In this document: piece after piece, positions 24,187 through 36,570 of the stretch
How positions within the stretch are numbered: position 1 is the first letter of the stretch
Layout: every line of letters starts with the position of its first letter
Assembly: GCA_964035545.1 (NCBI GenBank)
Contig: OZ037766.1
Span: 16,562,222-16,626,221 of the forward strand
Reading direction: 5' to 3'
Source: Bugula neritina
Lineage: Eukaryota > Bryozoa > Gymnolaemata > Cheilostomatida > Bugulidae
Length of the DNA: 64,000 nucleotides
Notes under the pieces: generated by a model
Seen by the model: the letters and a program-made list of their open reading frames with translations, nothing else
Told to the model about the DNA's origin: nothing
Databases searched by the model: none
Made by a program: the position numbers and the translations under genes

Positions 24187-26897
24187 ATGGGTTGCATATG
24201 TGGAAAAGAATCTATTGTTGTTGAAAACCAGGTGTACAATGTGAAGTCTAGGCTTGGTGAAGGGTAATACAAATAATGTTTTGTAGTTTTATGTAGTGTT
24301 GATTTAGAGTTTTTTTCCATCAATTTACAAAATAATTTGCTAAGTTATTTTGCTGTTACTTTTAATTAATCTTAGCTGTAAATTTTTTCAGGGGATTCAG
24401 TTATGTGGACTTGGTGACCCATTCCCGTACACACAAACCTTATGCGTTGAAACGAATTCTGTGTCACTCGACAGAAGATGAATTAAGATTTTTAAGTGAA
24501 GTAGAATATATGCGACAGTTTCGAGATCATTCCAATATTATTTCATTGGAAGGAAGTGAGACTGTCTCAGTGCGGAATCCAACTTCCAGTATCATTAGCA
24601 AAATTCTTATTCTGATGCCATTTTATTCTGTAAGTTTTAGCAATGATGTTTAACCATCTGTTCAAAAATATGGATATAACTGTGAAGTGTGTGTATTCGA
24701 ATTTTGTAATTATCTCGTCTTAGATTGGTTATACAAATAAGTGCTATAAGCAATAAAATAAGTATAACTGCAGCTTAACTTGAGAATTTTGGTAAAATTG
24801 TCAACATAAAACTATGTGTAGTCTAACCCATAACTGTAAAACTCTGTGTAGTCTAACTATAATGCCTAGCCTCTAACACATAACTATAATGTTATTTATG
24901 TAGCGAGGAACATTGCAAGATCGGATAGACTCAGGTCAACATTTGAGTCAGTTAGATTTACTGGCTATACTGAGTGATGTCTGTGCTGCAGTAAGATCTT
25001 TTCATGAGAGTAAACCCATGTTAGCCCACAGGTTAGTATGAGAATGTTGTATTCTTGAGTAGAAAGGATAATTTATGTAGATATCATACAATGTAGTATA
25101 TTTGAAGTCCAGAAAAATACAATTAGCATCAGAGAAAATTCACTGTTTATATACAAAATATTACATAGCTTTTCAGTGATAGCCGGTCATAATACAAAAT
25201 TATAATAGATGCTTCATGGCTATATGGCTATATACTATATGGCTATATGGCTATATGGCTTTATGGTATGATATAATTCTCATAGTCAGGGCTGTAGCAG
25301 CATCCGTGGCATATGTAACAGAGAACTAATATTTCATTCGGATTATGAACAATTTACCATTTGCAAATTTGTCGACTCAAGATTTTGTATGCATGAATCT
25401 AGTAAAGAGTGCGCGTAATTTTGCTGGTCACAAAAATAAATGTGTTAAAGTTAAATTTGCTAATTGGACAACTCCTTATTTGATAAAAGCTTTTTACAGT
25501 TATTGCTAATTATAAACAATAGCAAGGCCTCTTTTAATCAACTGATTACACTGTTTTAACTCCTGAAATATCAAGCATCCAGTTAAGCTAAGCGGATACA
25601 TGAACTCTCTCCAAATGAGCAATTGAATAAATTAAAATGTATGAATATGAGAGAAAATTTGTAAGTGTCAAGTAATATTTGCTACCAAAAGTTGATAACT
25701 ATGGCAAAAGTTTGTTTCATTTGTTTTAGAGACATAAAGCCTGCTAATATATTACTAACAGATGAAGGTGGTGCTGTGTTGATGGACTTAGGTTCTGTGG
25801 ACAAGGCAATTTGTCATGCCAAGAATTCTAGAGAAGGTCAGCGGATACAAGATGATGCTGCCGAGAGATGCACGATGCCGTACCGAGCTCCTGAACTGTT
25901 TAATGTGCAAACAGATGATGTCATCACTGAGGCTACAGATATCTGGGTCAGTATTAGAGTTCTTAGCTCAGTTACATGTTTCATCAGGTGATGCATATTA
26001 GCACTATTATGTTATTAGAAATATATAAATTGTTACATCTGCTAAATTACAGTTACCAATTTTTTGTATAGTATTATCTCTATAAGTTTCATCTTTAAAA
26101 TAATGTCTTCATATATTTTTAGTCTCTGGGTTGTTTGATTTATGCATGTATATACCTGCAAGGACCATTTGATGAGGTGTACGCTAAAGGTGGCAGCATT
26201 GCATTAGCAGCTGTGGGAGGAAATGTAGAATACCCAGACCAATTAAAGTAAGCATTCTCGAACTTTTAATTTCTGAACTTGCCCTCAAGTAATCTCCTAT
26301 TCACAGATATATTAGCTATCTTCTAATGGAATTTCAGGGTTGTATGCTCAAGTAAATAAGTTTTGTAATGAATGGTCATCAATAAGTGAACAGAAATCCG
26401 AAATTAATTCAAGAACAAAGTTTATTACAAAGCCATTTTTTGACACGCAACCCTGAAACTGTGTTTAGCCAATATTGAATGTATTTGTGGGTATTTTAAT
26501 ATTGCATAAATGCGACTTGTCCAAGATTTCTTAATGTGATAACACAACTCCAAAAATGTTCAGTTTACACACAGTTGCTAAAATTATAGCCATCATTATT
26601 AAATGTATTATACCCTGCTCTGATGGCCTGCTACAAATATTTATTTAACATAGACTTAGGTAATGTAGATGCAATTTTGTTTGCCATAGAATCTATGGTT
26701 TATTCAACATCTAAAAGCCAATTTGTGAGCAAATAGAGAAAGGCCTATTATTGCTACTTGAAATTTGCAGGTTTTCCTACAGACTAGTCGAGCTGGTGAA
26801 GTCGATGCTAGTTCTACAGGCAGAAAGCAGACCTTCTATAGACATAGTTAGTGATAAGTTGGAGACAATACAGCACCATCTAGAGAACCGAGTATAG
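24187..26897 (+). CDS. STK16: STK16/NAK-family serine/threonine kinase
   Basis: Exons are 24187-24263, 24392-24629, 24904-25031, 25730-25946, 26123-26247 and 26771-26897, giving 303 residues (the human form is about 305). Seen: an N-terminal MGCICGK suited to N-myristoylation of Gly2 and palmitoylation of the Cys; the glycine loop GEGGFSYVDLV; catalytic Lys in ALKRILCH; AHRDIKPANILL; the metal-binding triplet DLG in MDLGS (normal for this family in place of DFG); the activation segment ending YRAPELF; and TDIWSLGCLIY. STK16 is a membrane-anchored, constitutively active kinase of the Golgi/secretory pathway. In-frame ATGs also occur at 24160 and 24181. I chose 24187 because it gives the acylation motif at the N-terminus. 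It is convergent with the TPR gene, with stops 430 bases apart. Confidence 0.93.
25195..25268. repeat. short ATATGGCT tandem repeat
   Basis: Several near-perfect copies of an 8-10 base unit, ATATGGCTAT, in an intron of the kinase gene. It is a minor minisatellite with no gene content. Confidence 0.75.
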
Positions 26898-27112
26898 TAG
26901 CTCTAAGTAAACTATTTTATGTAAGATATAGATCAATAAGGAATCTCTCCTCTGCGGCATTCATTCAGTGTTTTCAAAATGGCAATAATTTTGTATTGAT
27001 ATCTAAGTTTTTATTATAATGTTGCATATTTTATTGTTATATATATTTTTAAGAAACCATTATACAACAAATTAGGCTGAATAATTTAGTTTATCACATA
27101 TATGTACCATTA

Positions 27113-27169
27113 TTTATTTTTTTCATACAGTACATATTTTATAACAGTGAAAATGGCAGTTAAAATAAA
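27113..27169. promoter_or_regulatory. back-to-back poly(A) signals of convergent genes
   Basis: AATAAA at 27164-27169 on + lies 267 bases after the kinase stop. The - strand AATAAA at 27118-27113 lies about 210 bases after the TPR gene stop. If both are used, the two transcripts overlap at their 3' ends. Assignment rests on the hexamers and position only. Confidence 0.45.
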
Positions 27170-27326
27170 CCAATAGTATTCTTCACTAAAGGTGTATGAT
27201 TATATCACTAATATATTATAAATATTGCAAATGTCATTAACCTATAAACTACACTTTTGACTTCAGATGTTCGACACAATTGGGGTACTTATTGAATGTC
27301 GTATAATATATGTACTACAAGGTGAT

Positions 27327-30300
27327 TCAGTCAGCATCCATTTGCTCATCTTGATCACTGTCTAATTCTGGTACATCACCTACAAGTTCACCTAATAAAC
27401 ATTACTTTTAATCAATTCAAAGGAGTAAGATTATTATACTATAATTACAGGAATTCTGGTTAAATAAATCATGCAACTGCAGCATAGCAACTTATACTTA
27501 TTAGTAACATAATTACCTTGTTCGGTCAGTGAACTCAATTCTTCTAGCAATTCAGCAACATGACTTAGCAAATCTTTATCTTCATAATCCATTTTTTCAG
27601 ATAACTAAACATATTCATCAAAGCAAATTAATTTTCTATGTTTACAAAACTGGTGCTCAGCTAGTACTTATTTGCTAGGTAACTCAGAAACTGTTTTCAG
27701 TACCTTCTGTAACCATTACCTGGGCATGTTGCAGTATGTTTGAATACAGTTATTCAAGTACTGATATAAATGGTCAGTATTTACAACATTTAATGTTCCT
27801 TGTACTAAACATGGCATCGAAAATTTTGTACTAGTAATACTATAATAAGTATGTTGATACTTATTAATTAGCAATACAAGGGAACGATAATGATAAATTA
27901 TTGTAATAGTGATGAAAATAATTATAATAAAAATAGGGACTAAGCAAATTTAAAGTATATCCTGTACTTGGCAACTTTCTGAATACTGGATAAATCACTT
28001 GAATTTTTAGGACTGCAGTGAGTTTGAATTTTTGCAGAACTGTACTTTTTGTCATCCCAATTAATTTGATTAAAATAAAATGACGTCACTTTAAAAAATG
28101 AGCAAATACAAGTTTAAATTTAAAATTCCCCAACTGCACAATTTAAATTTCAACAGAAAAGATTATTCATTGCTAATTTAAAAACAAATTTTTAAATATA
28201 ATATAAATTTAGCATTTGCACTTGTAATTAAGTTATTAATTAAAATACTACTATTTACAATAATTAAATGACGTTTTTGATAGCATTGTAGCATAAATTT
28301 ACATTTATTCTAATGTGAGCATTTAATTATAGAAAGACCACTTTACCTTATCTAGTACACACTGAAAATCTTCACGTTTTGCCAATTTTAAAAAATTCTA
28401 CTTGCTAATGTTTTGCTTAAAATTGATGAAGCTATAAAACAAATAAAGCCAATTAATTGCCTATTTTTCGACTTTTTCTTTACTTTCTGCATTTTTTAGC
28501 TAAATGCTTAGTAAAAAACATAGGTCGCTGAGATGATTTTTGCATCATGGTTAAACCCTGTATGTAATTATCAAAATACTGTTAAACCATATAATTTTAT
28601 GAATCTGCAAATAATCTTACAAATGTTTTCACTCCGTAGCCACAATATTATAAGCCAAATATATTTCTCCAACTACGTCTGTCACCAGATTATTGTTTGA
28701 GAATATGACAATGAGCTTTATTTGTGCAGGACCCCTCTTGACCTTTCTCCCTATATATACTTTAAATCAGCATTATATAAAAATCCTACCAAATTTTCAT
28801 TAATTCTGAACCAATTTTAATTTTTGTTCGGAATTTGCCGGTGTGCTATAACTACAGTATAAAATAAGCCAGATATTATAAATAAACTCAAAATGTCGCA
28901 ATCAATTTGCTGAAGTTCATTAATTAATTACAAACATTATATGTGCTGGGGCACACATCTGCTACTAAGAGCTAACTTAGTTCCAACTGCGTAATGCTGT
29001 AGAATATTGTAGGTGAACAATACTTACTTCATGGCATCTTTCTAAGTAATATTTAGCAGTCAGCTTGTAGTCATCACCTTGCAAATAATTTGCCCAGCCA
29101 ATCAAGTACCAGACCTACAAGCATTTTGAATAGCAACTCATGTCAATTCTTTGTCTAAGTAATTCAAAGACAAGCTAAACAACAATAATAATTGAATGGA
29201 GCATTTACATGGAACAGAGACATAGAGAAGTTACTCACATCTAATACAGTATCATCTTGGTCAAGGAGCAGCTCCAATACTTCAGTGGCACTCTATAAAT
29301 AGATGTAGGGATATGTTAACAAGATGCTGTACCCAATCTACTACTTACGATATATACTGATGACTTGAAATGGTCAAGTTTAGTTTATTGAACAGCTACC
29401 AACAAAATGCAGATTTGTAATCAGAAGCAAAATTATATGTTAAATTCATAACAATCCTTTAAATTTTAAAATTAGATAATTGAATTCTTTTTCAGGGCAT
29501 ATGCTGTGAAGTTTGCCCAGAAACTTACTTAAAGACTAATACATAATATTTTATATAAATCTACGAAGCATTTGTAGATAATATAATACAAGTGTATATC
29601 AAAAGTTTGCTGTACTATGCCAAATAATAAAAAAATCAAAGCATTATTAATGATTATTATTTCAGTTAGTACTAATCATAAAAAAAAATTATCAACTAGA
29701 ATTTGTGTAAATTGCAAAAAACTAAATTGTTGAGAACTGTGAAAGTTGAAACCTGATGAGCTGCAGTATATGCAACCCTCAACAGCCTTGAGACCAACTA
29801 ATCAACATACATTATACTCCTCAACTTCAATCAGAGTCTTGGCAGCTTTAAGTTGTGCCTCAGGAGATATTGGTATACAGTCTATTGGGTCAGCAACAGG
29901 TGCTGCCTCGGCACCACCCTCCATCTCCTCTTCATCAGCTACTAGTCCTTTCGCACTCGGCAACCACAATGATAAGCTTTTGTTTATAAAAGTTTTGGCT
30001 TCCTAAAAAAAATTATTGAAATTATTATAACATGAAGATAAAAATCAGACTCAATGAATGGCGGTTTTGTGAAAATGTTTTCTATAATTCAACACATGCA
30101 ATATGTGACTGTAAATACAACTAAATATAAAAATAAAGACCAATTATTTATTACTAAGGAAACTGTAGAAGAGTTGGAATAGTTGACTCTTCCAGAAAGT
30201 GACGAATAAAAGTGAGAAGCTGCAGTCATACCAGAATCATCTTCATGAGAAGAATGTAAGAATAACCTGGTGGAAACTCAGGAGTGTTTTACAACCCAAA

Positions 30301-33300
30301 CTTATGTTTTATTAATTGACCGTTTTGTCAGAGTATAGTTTTATTTTATTTATAGCTCCAGGTATTCTTACTAGCACAACTCTTAAGATGAAGTTAAAGG
30401 GTGTTGAATTTATATATGTCAAGAGGAAATTAACAATACAATACCACTAAAAGTGAAGACTTTAAAACTTTAAGAGGTATTGGACAGCTTGGCGTTTAAG
30501 TTTACATATGCATCACATGCATTGTGACTTCGGTTTCATGAAAAATAAATTCGTGGAAACATAGAGCAGACTATTCTACATTTTCATTGAAGAGAATTTA
30601 TGAAATTGTACATAACATTAAGTTGAAATTGAATTTTATTAACAATCACTACAACAACCGCATATGCATCGCTTACTTCAATTTCAGACTTGATTAGGTG
30701 ATAATCAGCCAATACTTGATAGCCTTCAGGATTTGTCTGATCATGCTCGATGGCCTTTTTTATGCTGGATATACAGACTTCTTCGGCATCGTCATCATCA
30801 CTACATCACAACAGGGAGACAGTATAGACTGAAGTACATCCCTTAGTATAGAATGCAATTACTGAATAGCAATAGCAAAATGATTGATCAATCCAGTTAA
30901 CTATATACTGAAATCACAAAATTGCAAGAAAACTTTGTGAAGTTGTCCACTCTGCCAAATTGAACTTTCAACTGAAAATCGCGAAGGTATGAACAGGGCG
31001 CTTTCACACCTGTAAGAAAATGTACCCCAGGATTCTCATATTGTGGAGGAGGACTATAGTTAACATTGGCAGTTATGTCATGTAAGGTGATCCTAGTTAC
31101 ATACCATAAATCAGTCATATAGAGTTCAGCGATTGAAAGATATGCCGAAGAAATGTCTTTGGCTGTGGGCTCTGCGCTATCATTACTAGCTCCAAGTGCT
31201 TTGTTCTCCTATGAAATGATGTTCACAGTGTAATCATGAAAGTACAGTATAATCTTAATGAGTATCTTCTAATAACAAGATCTAATTTGCAGCAATCAGA
31301 GTATGAAACTGTAGGCATTAAAACTGAACCGCATTTCTACAGACAAACATCAAGTGTTAATTTCAACATAACTTGCTCACAATATTCCCATCATGTCACG
31401 CTTGCAATTTTATAGAAACAACCATTGAATGTAATCAAATATAAGCATTATAATCATAATATTTAACTTTATTTTTAAATCTGATATAATAATTGTGGTC
31501 ATAAAGTTTAGCGAGCAGCTGTAGCTTAGAGAACACAACTTCAGTAATTTGATTCCGAGTAAAGGCTATTCATTATGCTAGCAAGAGCATCCAGTCATAA
31601 TTGTTCTTTTCCCACAACAGAAAACAAGTCCTTAGCCTGCTCAAGAAACCCTAACTACTGACAGAGACTCTCACACTGACAGAGACCTCAAACGTATACA
31701 CAAGGATACAGTTTAAGCGGTATAAATACCTGAGCTTCTATACAGTTGAGCATCACCTCAATAGCTTTGTTGTAACATTGCACAGCCTGTGACCCATTTA
31801 ATATCTGACCTAGATAGAGATACTTGATGTGGCCAATGTCGGGCTCCAGTTCTACACAACGTCCAAAGCACTGCAAAGTGATCAACTTGAATCTTAATTT
31901 TCGAAAAATGAAGAATGCTAAGTTTATATTAGAACAGTAAATCTATCACACTGAAAAACGAAGTATAATATTAAACTCATTTACACTCTAATTTCAATCA
32001 TTTTTAATTCAAAACACAAATTGAACGCACAAATCATTACTACTTTCGTGACTCATCAACTTGATTAAACTAAAGACTGGTTAATCATCAATTAAACTTA
32101 AAAGTGTAACAAAATCTTGAATAAGCTTATGTCTATTACATCTACTTAGGTTGATCTAAATCTAATACCAAGTTGAGTCAAACTTAGAACTTGGAAGTGA
32201 AATTTATACCAAGTCTTTATACGCAGAGTCAGTATCCACATGAAAAATAGTATGCATAAATCATCAAAAGCATTTATATTTTATATTCAGAAAATGGTAT
32301 TCACTACATTACTTATTCACATTGATTATTTAATCATTTTAAAAAAGAATTGAAAACAAATATGAATACAAGATTAAAAATTAAAACTCATCACAAAAAA
32401 CCAATTATCCAGTAATAATGATGTATAATCGCGGTAGATAATAAAGAAGTTATACAATCCTTGAAAAAGCTTGATACTTGAAATCTATGGACTTTTGAAA
32501 GAAAATTTGCAACTCTAAAAACTAAATATATCTTGAAATTTCATTGTTTCCATGATAACTTTTCATTTGCTAAATCATTGCCACCACATCTTGTTTTGTT
32601 GTGACGAGTCACATATATTAACAATGTCAATAAAACCTAGTGAGCTACAGATATTGCTGTTAAATGGAAACAATTCAACAAGTTTGGGGTTTAAATACTT
32701 GATACTCGCCTGTTTAGCTGCGTCCATATCACCTACTTCCATCATTACATGCCCCGTCAGCTCCAAAACCTTTACATTTTCATTGTCCAACTCAATAGCT
32801 TTCTGACAGTACCTCTGGGCCATGTCAAAGTCATATTCGTTTATACTACTTTGAGCCTACAACTCAAAAACTACCATATCAACAATGTGATTAGTGAGGG
32901 TGTAATTAGTAGCACAATGTGTGGTTCACATGAAGAATACAGACATATATGAAGCCTCATGGACCATGAAGGAACACAACCCAAAGCAATTGCTGTGGCC
33001 TGTCACAGACCGGAAAAACATTTTTAGCTGCTGAAATAGTAAGATAAATTCCATATTCTCATGAAGTAACTACTAAAGACGCCAATCGAGTTGAGCAAAG
33101 GCCAATATTAAAGACAAACATAGTAGTCAAATTAACAAACTGTATAGTGTATGACATTCATATATTGTAAAAGGTCAAAAAATTCATCTAGGCAATTATG
33201 CCTAAAAATGCACATTTTAAAATATTTATAAATATCTTACTTAGAATTTTAAACAGCTATAACAAAAAAATTCTAACAGCAGCAAAATAAATTAAGTTGG

Positions 33301-33772
33301 TTGAAGAATTTCATAAAAGATGGTAGCTCAATTATAAAATGCTAGTTTATAAAACAAATTCACATTGACAAAAACGTAATGAATTTCTATATAATCAATA
33401 ATGAAACACAACATGCTTTCAAATAGACATTGTGGGAGGATTACTAACTCAAGAGTATATTTTGACAATTGGGTCTTGACTATGTATATCTTAAAATTCG
33501 CTTGACTGCTTCGTACTACAAGAGTGTTACCAACTACATAGAAATTAGCTGCAGTACCTTATCCAGAACGTCTTGTAAAGTGTACTTGGGTGCATCCTCT
33601 TGATCAATCCCTTTAGGAATTGGCTTAGCTTTCTTTGAGACTACAAATTTATAAGTAAGCATATGTATAAGTTTTTAGAAATTGAACAACTAATTGAGCA
33701 ATGATTCCATGCTGCATCAAACTTACCATTCTTTTTCTTGGCCTGCTGTTTGGTTTTACTTTTCCGTGGCAT
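27327..33772 (-). CDS. Acl4-like TPR protein (probable RPL4 assembly chaperone)
   Basis: Eleven exons (high to low): 33772-33727, 33640-33558, 32856-32710, 31870-31730, 31208-31105, 30800-30677, 30002-29811, 29292-29239, 29114-29028, 27604-27517, 27391-27327; 376 residues with all phases consistent. The N-terminus is very basic (MPRKSKTKQQAKKKN), a possible nuclear signal. TPR-type repeats follow: AQRYCQKAIELD, a repeat ending CFGRCVELEPDIG, then KYLYLGQILNG, AYLSIAELYMTDLC, and VWYLIGWANYLQGD. The C-terminus is acidic. The KYLYLGQ...G..A...Y and SIAELYMTDLC blocks with an acidic tail are characteristic of the Acl4 family, which in yeast escorts newly made uL4/RPL4 to the nucleus. The role here is inferred from family. 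The intron after 32710 appears to be GC-AG. No vertebrate symbol is assigned. Confidence 0.85.
31520..31690 (+). mobile_element. tRNA-derived SINE, copy A
   Basis: In an intron of the TPR gene. It has an A-box-like TAGCTTAGAGAAC (31522-31534) and a B-box-like TTTGATTCC (31548-31556). A core GCAAGAGCATCCAGTCATAA (31581-31600) follows, then a tail with AAGTCCTTAGCC. Core and tail match copy B near 36.46 kb in order and spacing. The core resembles the conserved central domain of some marine-animal tRNA SINEs (GGGCATCCGG type); that link is inference. Confidence 0.65.
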
Positions 33773-34500
33773 TATGCAATTTTTAGCATAGCACAGGATC
33801 TACAACAAACCTGACATTGTAAATATATATTACAAACTATAAAGCTTACGATTAAGGTGCTCAATGCTACAAATAAATACTATTATTACGGCAAACCTTG
33901 TAAACAGATCCTTATAGATTGTGTACTTCTCAGCTCCTGGTAAGTCTACTGAAGCTTAGATTTTACAAAGAAACTGTAGTTGCTTTTTCCATGCAGAAAG
34001 AAGTTCTCTCAGATAAAATTTTTTATTAATGGGTGAGCCTAAGATTAGGGGTAAAAATATATGTAAGTTACAATGGCAAACTCCTACCACTGTCTTTATT
34101 GTGGCAACCCTTAAAATCATACAGACCAATGAAGCAGCACTTACATGTAGGCTAAAAAATCTTTGACACGGTATATTTACGCAGTACATATAATATTGTT
34201 TTCATTATCTACAAACTGCTTGATAGTTACATATCCAAACAAATGCTAATTTAGATCGTAGCTTGTGTAATGCAGGTACAGCGCTATGTCTATAATGATC
34301 AGCAAATGGTTATAATAATCATAATAATTGCATTAGCATCAATTTAACAATAACTTAAACTCATATAAATAGAATTATGACTGTATGTAACACTACCACT
34401 GCCTTTTAGTATGACTAAATACTGATAGTAATAGACACAGTTGCCTTTGGCACTACATTTAGGTCAAGGAAAACTTTTAATAGCCCAAATTCTTGTATGT
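33773..34500. other. upstream of TPR gene, no gene seen
   Basis: AT-rich sequence upstream of the TPR gene start on the - strand; promoter and leader may lie here. A 77-codon - strand frame at 34189-33956 has no recognisable features. Nothing else was recognised. Confidence 0.4.
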
Positions 34501-34539
34501 TCGCAACAAATATTTACAAAAATTATGATTATCATAGTT

Positions 34540-34870
34540 ATTACCATCAGCATGAGTATCACTATGACTATCACTATCAGTATGACTATGAGTATGGCAC
34601 TATGACTATGAGATTGAGTATCACTACCAGTATGAGTATCACTATTACTATGACCATTAGCATCAGTATCACTAGCACTAACTCTATGGCATTGAGTTTG
34701 ACTATGAGAGCATGAGTATCATTTACATTATCACTGCATGACTATCACTATGACTATGACTACCAGTATGACTATGACTATCAGTATGATAATGATAATC
34801 ATTATCACTCATAATCATAACCATAATGATAATATTAATTATAAAATTAAATGATAATCATAATGATAAC
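34540..34870. repeat. ACTATGAGTATC-type imperfect tandem array
   Basis: Imperfect 6-15 base units (ACTATGACTATCAGT, ATGAGTATCACT) followed by AATCATAATGAT units. It resembles the tract at 22.08-22.14 kb. Open frames in it, such as 34497-34715, are repeat artefacts. Confidence 0.8.
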
Positions 34871-34969
34871 CATTAAATTAATCATTAATGTGTACACTTA
34901 CAGTTACTGTACAGTACAACACTACAAGTACAAGTTCGAGTTGAAGATGAAGTACTACCACTACCAGGA

Positions 34970-35023
34970 CTAGGTCTAGTACTACTACTGCTGCTGCTAC
35001 TACTGCTACTACTACTACTAGTG

Positions 35024-35062
<39 letters not shown>

Positions 35063-35165
35063 GTGCTACGCCTACTGTCCACTATTACTACTACTAGTAC
35101 TACAATCCACAGTACAAGTACTACTAGACCTAGCAGTAGTTCTAGTACTAGTGACTGTGAGTAAA
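34970..35165. repeat. ACT trinucleotide array
   Basis: A dense ACT/CTG-containing triplet array with ACTAGT and GCTACT interruptions. The Ser-rich - strand frame at 35169-34885 is an artefact of it. Confidence 0.9.
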
Positions 35166-35750
35166 GCAATACTACTACAATTAATATTAATATTATACTT
35201 ATAGTTAATGTTATACTAATACTAATAAAGTAATACAGTATTACTAATACTAATACTAATAGTAATACTAAGTCTAATAGTAATACTTACAGTTATACTA
35301 AGTCTAATAGTAATACTAATAGTAATAGTTAATGTTATAGTAATACTAATAGTAATACTAATACTAATACTAATAGTAATACTTATAGTTATACTAATAC
35401 TAATAGTAATAGTGATGGTCAAGTATTTATTTATTACTATTACTATTAGTAATATTATTAGTTATACTAATAGCAATACTAATAGTAATAGTAATACTAA
35501 TACTAATAGTAATACTAATAGTTATAGTAATAGTAAATGTAATACTTATACTTGATTATCACCATCACCATGGTCCATGGGCATGGCCATGGCCCGTGCC
35601 ATGGGCATGTTACATGTACTTACTATAACTATTACTCTATTAATATAACTATTACTAATAGTAAAGTATTACTTGTTGCTATTAATATTAGTAATAATAA
35701 TAATATTAGTATTATTATTAGTATTACTATATAAATATTATTATTACCAG
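35166..35750. repeat. TAATAC/TAATAG hexamer array
   Basis: An array of ACTAATAGTAAT-type units with a short GC-rich CCATGG-rich island at 35566-35612. The same unit recurs at about 48.45, 57.6, 62.0 and 63.1 kb. Thr/Ile/Ser-repeat frames here are artefacts. Confidence 0.9.
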
Positions 35751-35925
35751 TAAACCTTGTCGTAAGACCAAAAGTAAAAAGATACCTAATCCAGCTCACG
35801 TTGGAACTTGTGCGGACCTTGACCTTACACAGGCCTTCGATTCTAGAAGTTTGAAGCGATTTATTATCCCTTTCCCACTTGAAGCAAGAATTTGCGGTGA
35901 GCCAACAGAAGCTGCCTTCCTCTAA
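35751..35925 (+). CDS. orphan terminal-exon-like frame, unknown protein
   Basis: An open frame of 57 codons plus stop follows a clean acceptor (TTATTACCAG ending at 35750). With one leading base it reads from AAA at 35752 to TAA at 35923-35925. Composition is non-repetitive, with blocks such as DLTQAFDSRSLKRFIIPFPLE. No family is recognised and no upstream exon was found, because only simple repeat lies before it. It may be a fragment of a mobile-element protein or a detached exon. The function is not guessed. Confidence 0.25.
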
Positions 35926-36352
35926 CCTTTGGTTTCATTGTTTCAGCTAGCATCGTCTGCAAGTTTTTTTTCTGAAGTCAAGCTGCTAAAAAAGAGGGTG
36001 CAAGTGGCTGCTGAATAATATTAATGATTAATAGCTAAAAACTATAATTTGGTAAATTATTGTAACAGTAATGACTAATGAGTAATCATATGTTGAGATT
36101 TATTCCTTCACCAACTCCATGACTCATGCACAGTATAGAAATGGGTATTAGTAAATATATTTATTAAAATTACTATTAGATGATTGCATAATTATGTACT
36201 CTGTTAGGCGACTGTGCATGTCAGGATACCTATATGGGTAGATTAGCGAGAATACTCTAAGTCTATATAAATTTCTGTTATAGGAATATTTTTACAAGGA
36301 GAAAAAAGCAAGTTCCTGGTATTTAATTACCAACTGTAAGTGTAAAAAGAGC

Positions 36353-36404
36353 AGCCATGGTCTAGGGCTCTAAGCCCTAGGGGTTAGAGCCCTAGACCAT
36401 GGCT
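36353..36404. repeat. perfect 21-bp inverted repeat with 10-base loop
   Basis: The left arm starts AGCCATGGTCTAGGG and the right arm ends CCCTAGACCATGGCT. The arms are exact reverse complements over 21 bases, around a loop (GCCCTAGGGG) that itself contains a CCCTAGGG palindrome. The right arm overlaps the 5' end of SINE copy B. Confidence 0.95.
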
Positions 36405-36570
36405 TAGTAAACACGAAGTCATGGGTTCGACTCCAACAAAAGCCATTAGTGATGTTAGGAAGAGCACCCAGTCATAATTACTCCTGTGCCCCATCTAAAT
36501 AAGTCTTTAGCCCGATTTAACAAAAAAACCCTTTCCATCAGGGGTTCTCACAGAGATGGAGTTTTTGTAA
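36385..36570 (+). mobile_element. tRNA-derived SINE, copy B
   Basis: A-box-like TGGCTTAGTAAAC (36400-36412) and a near-perfect B box GGTTCGACTCC (36424-36434) at tRNA spacing. The core GGAAGAGCACCCAGTCATAA (36459-36478) and a tail with AAGTCTTTAGCC follow, both shared with copy A at 31.6 kb. No folded acceptor stem exists, so it is not a tRNA gene. Confidence 0.7.

Noticed and set aside
25780-25800. DLG in place of DFG in the kinase, possible pseudokinase
   Set aside because: STK16-family kinases normally have DLG, and the Lys and HRD residues are intact.
34885-35422. Ser-rich and Thr-Ile-Ser-rich frames
   Set aside because: Translations of ACT and TAATAC/TAATAG arrays, with no start context or conservation.
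35566-35612. CCATGG-rich near-palindrome as a regulatory site
   Set aside because: Imperfect, embedded in simple repeat, with no nearby gene to regulate.
36390-36440. Possible tRNA gene (good B box)
   Set aside because: No acceptor or anticodon stems form, and downstream sequence matches another dispersed copy; it is a SINE head.
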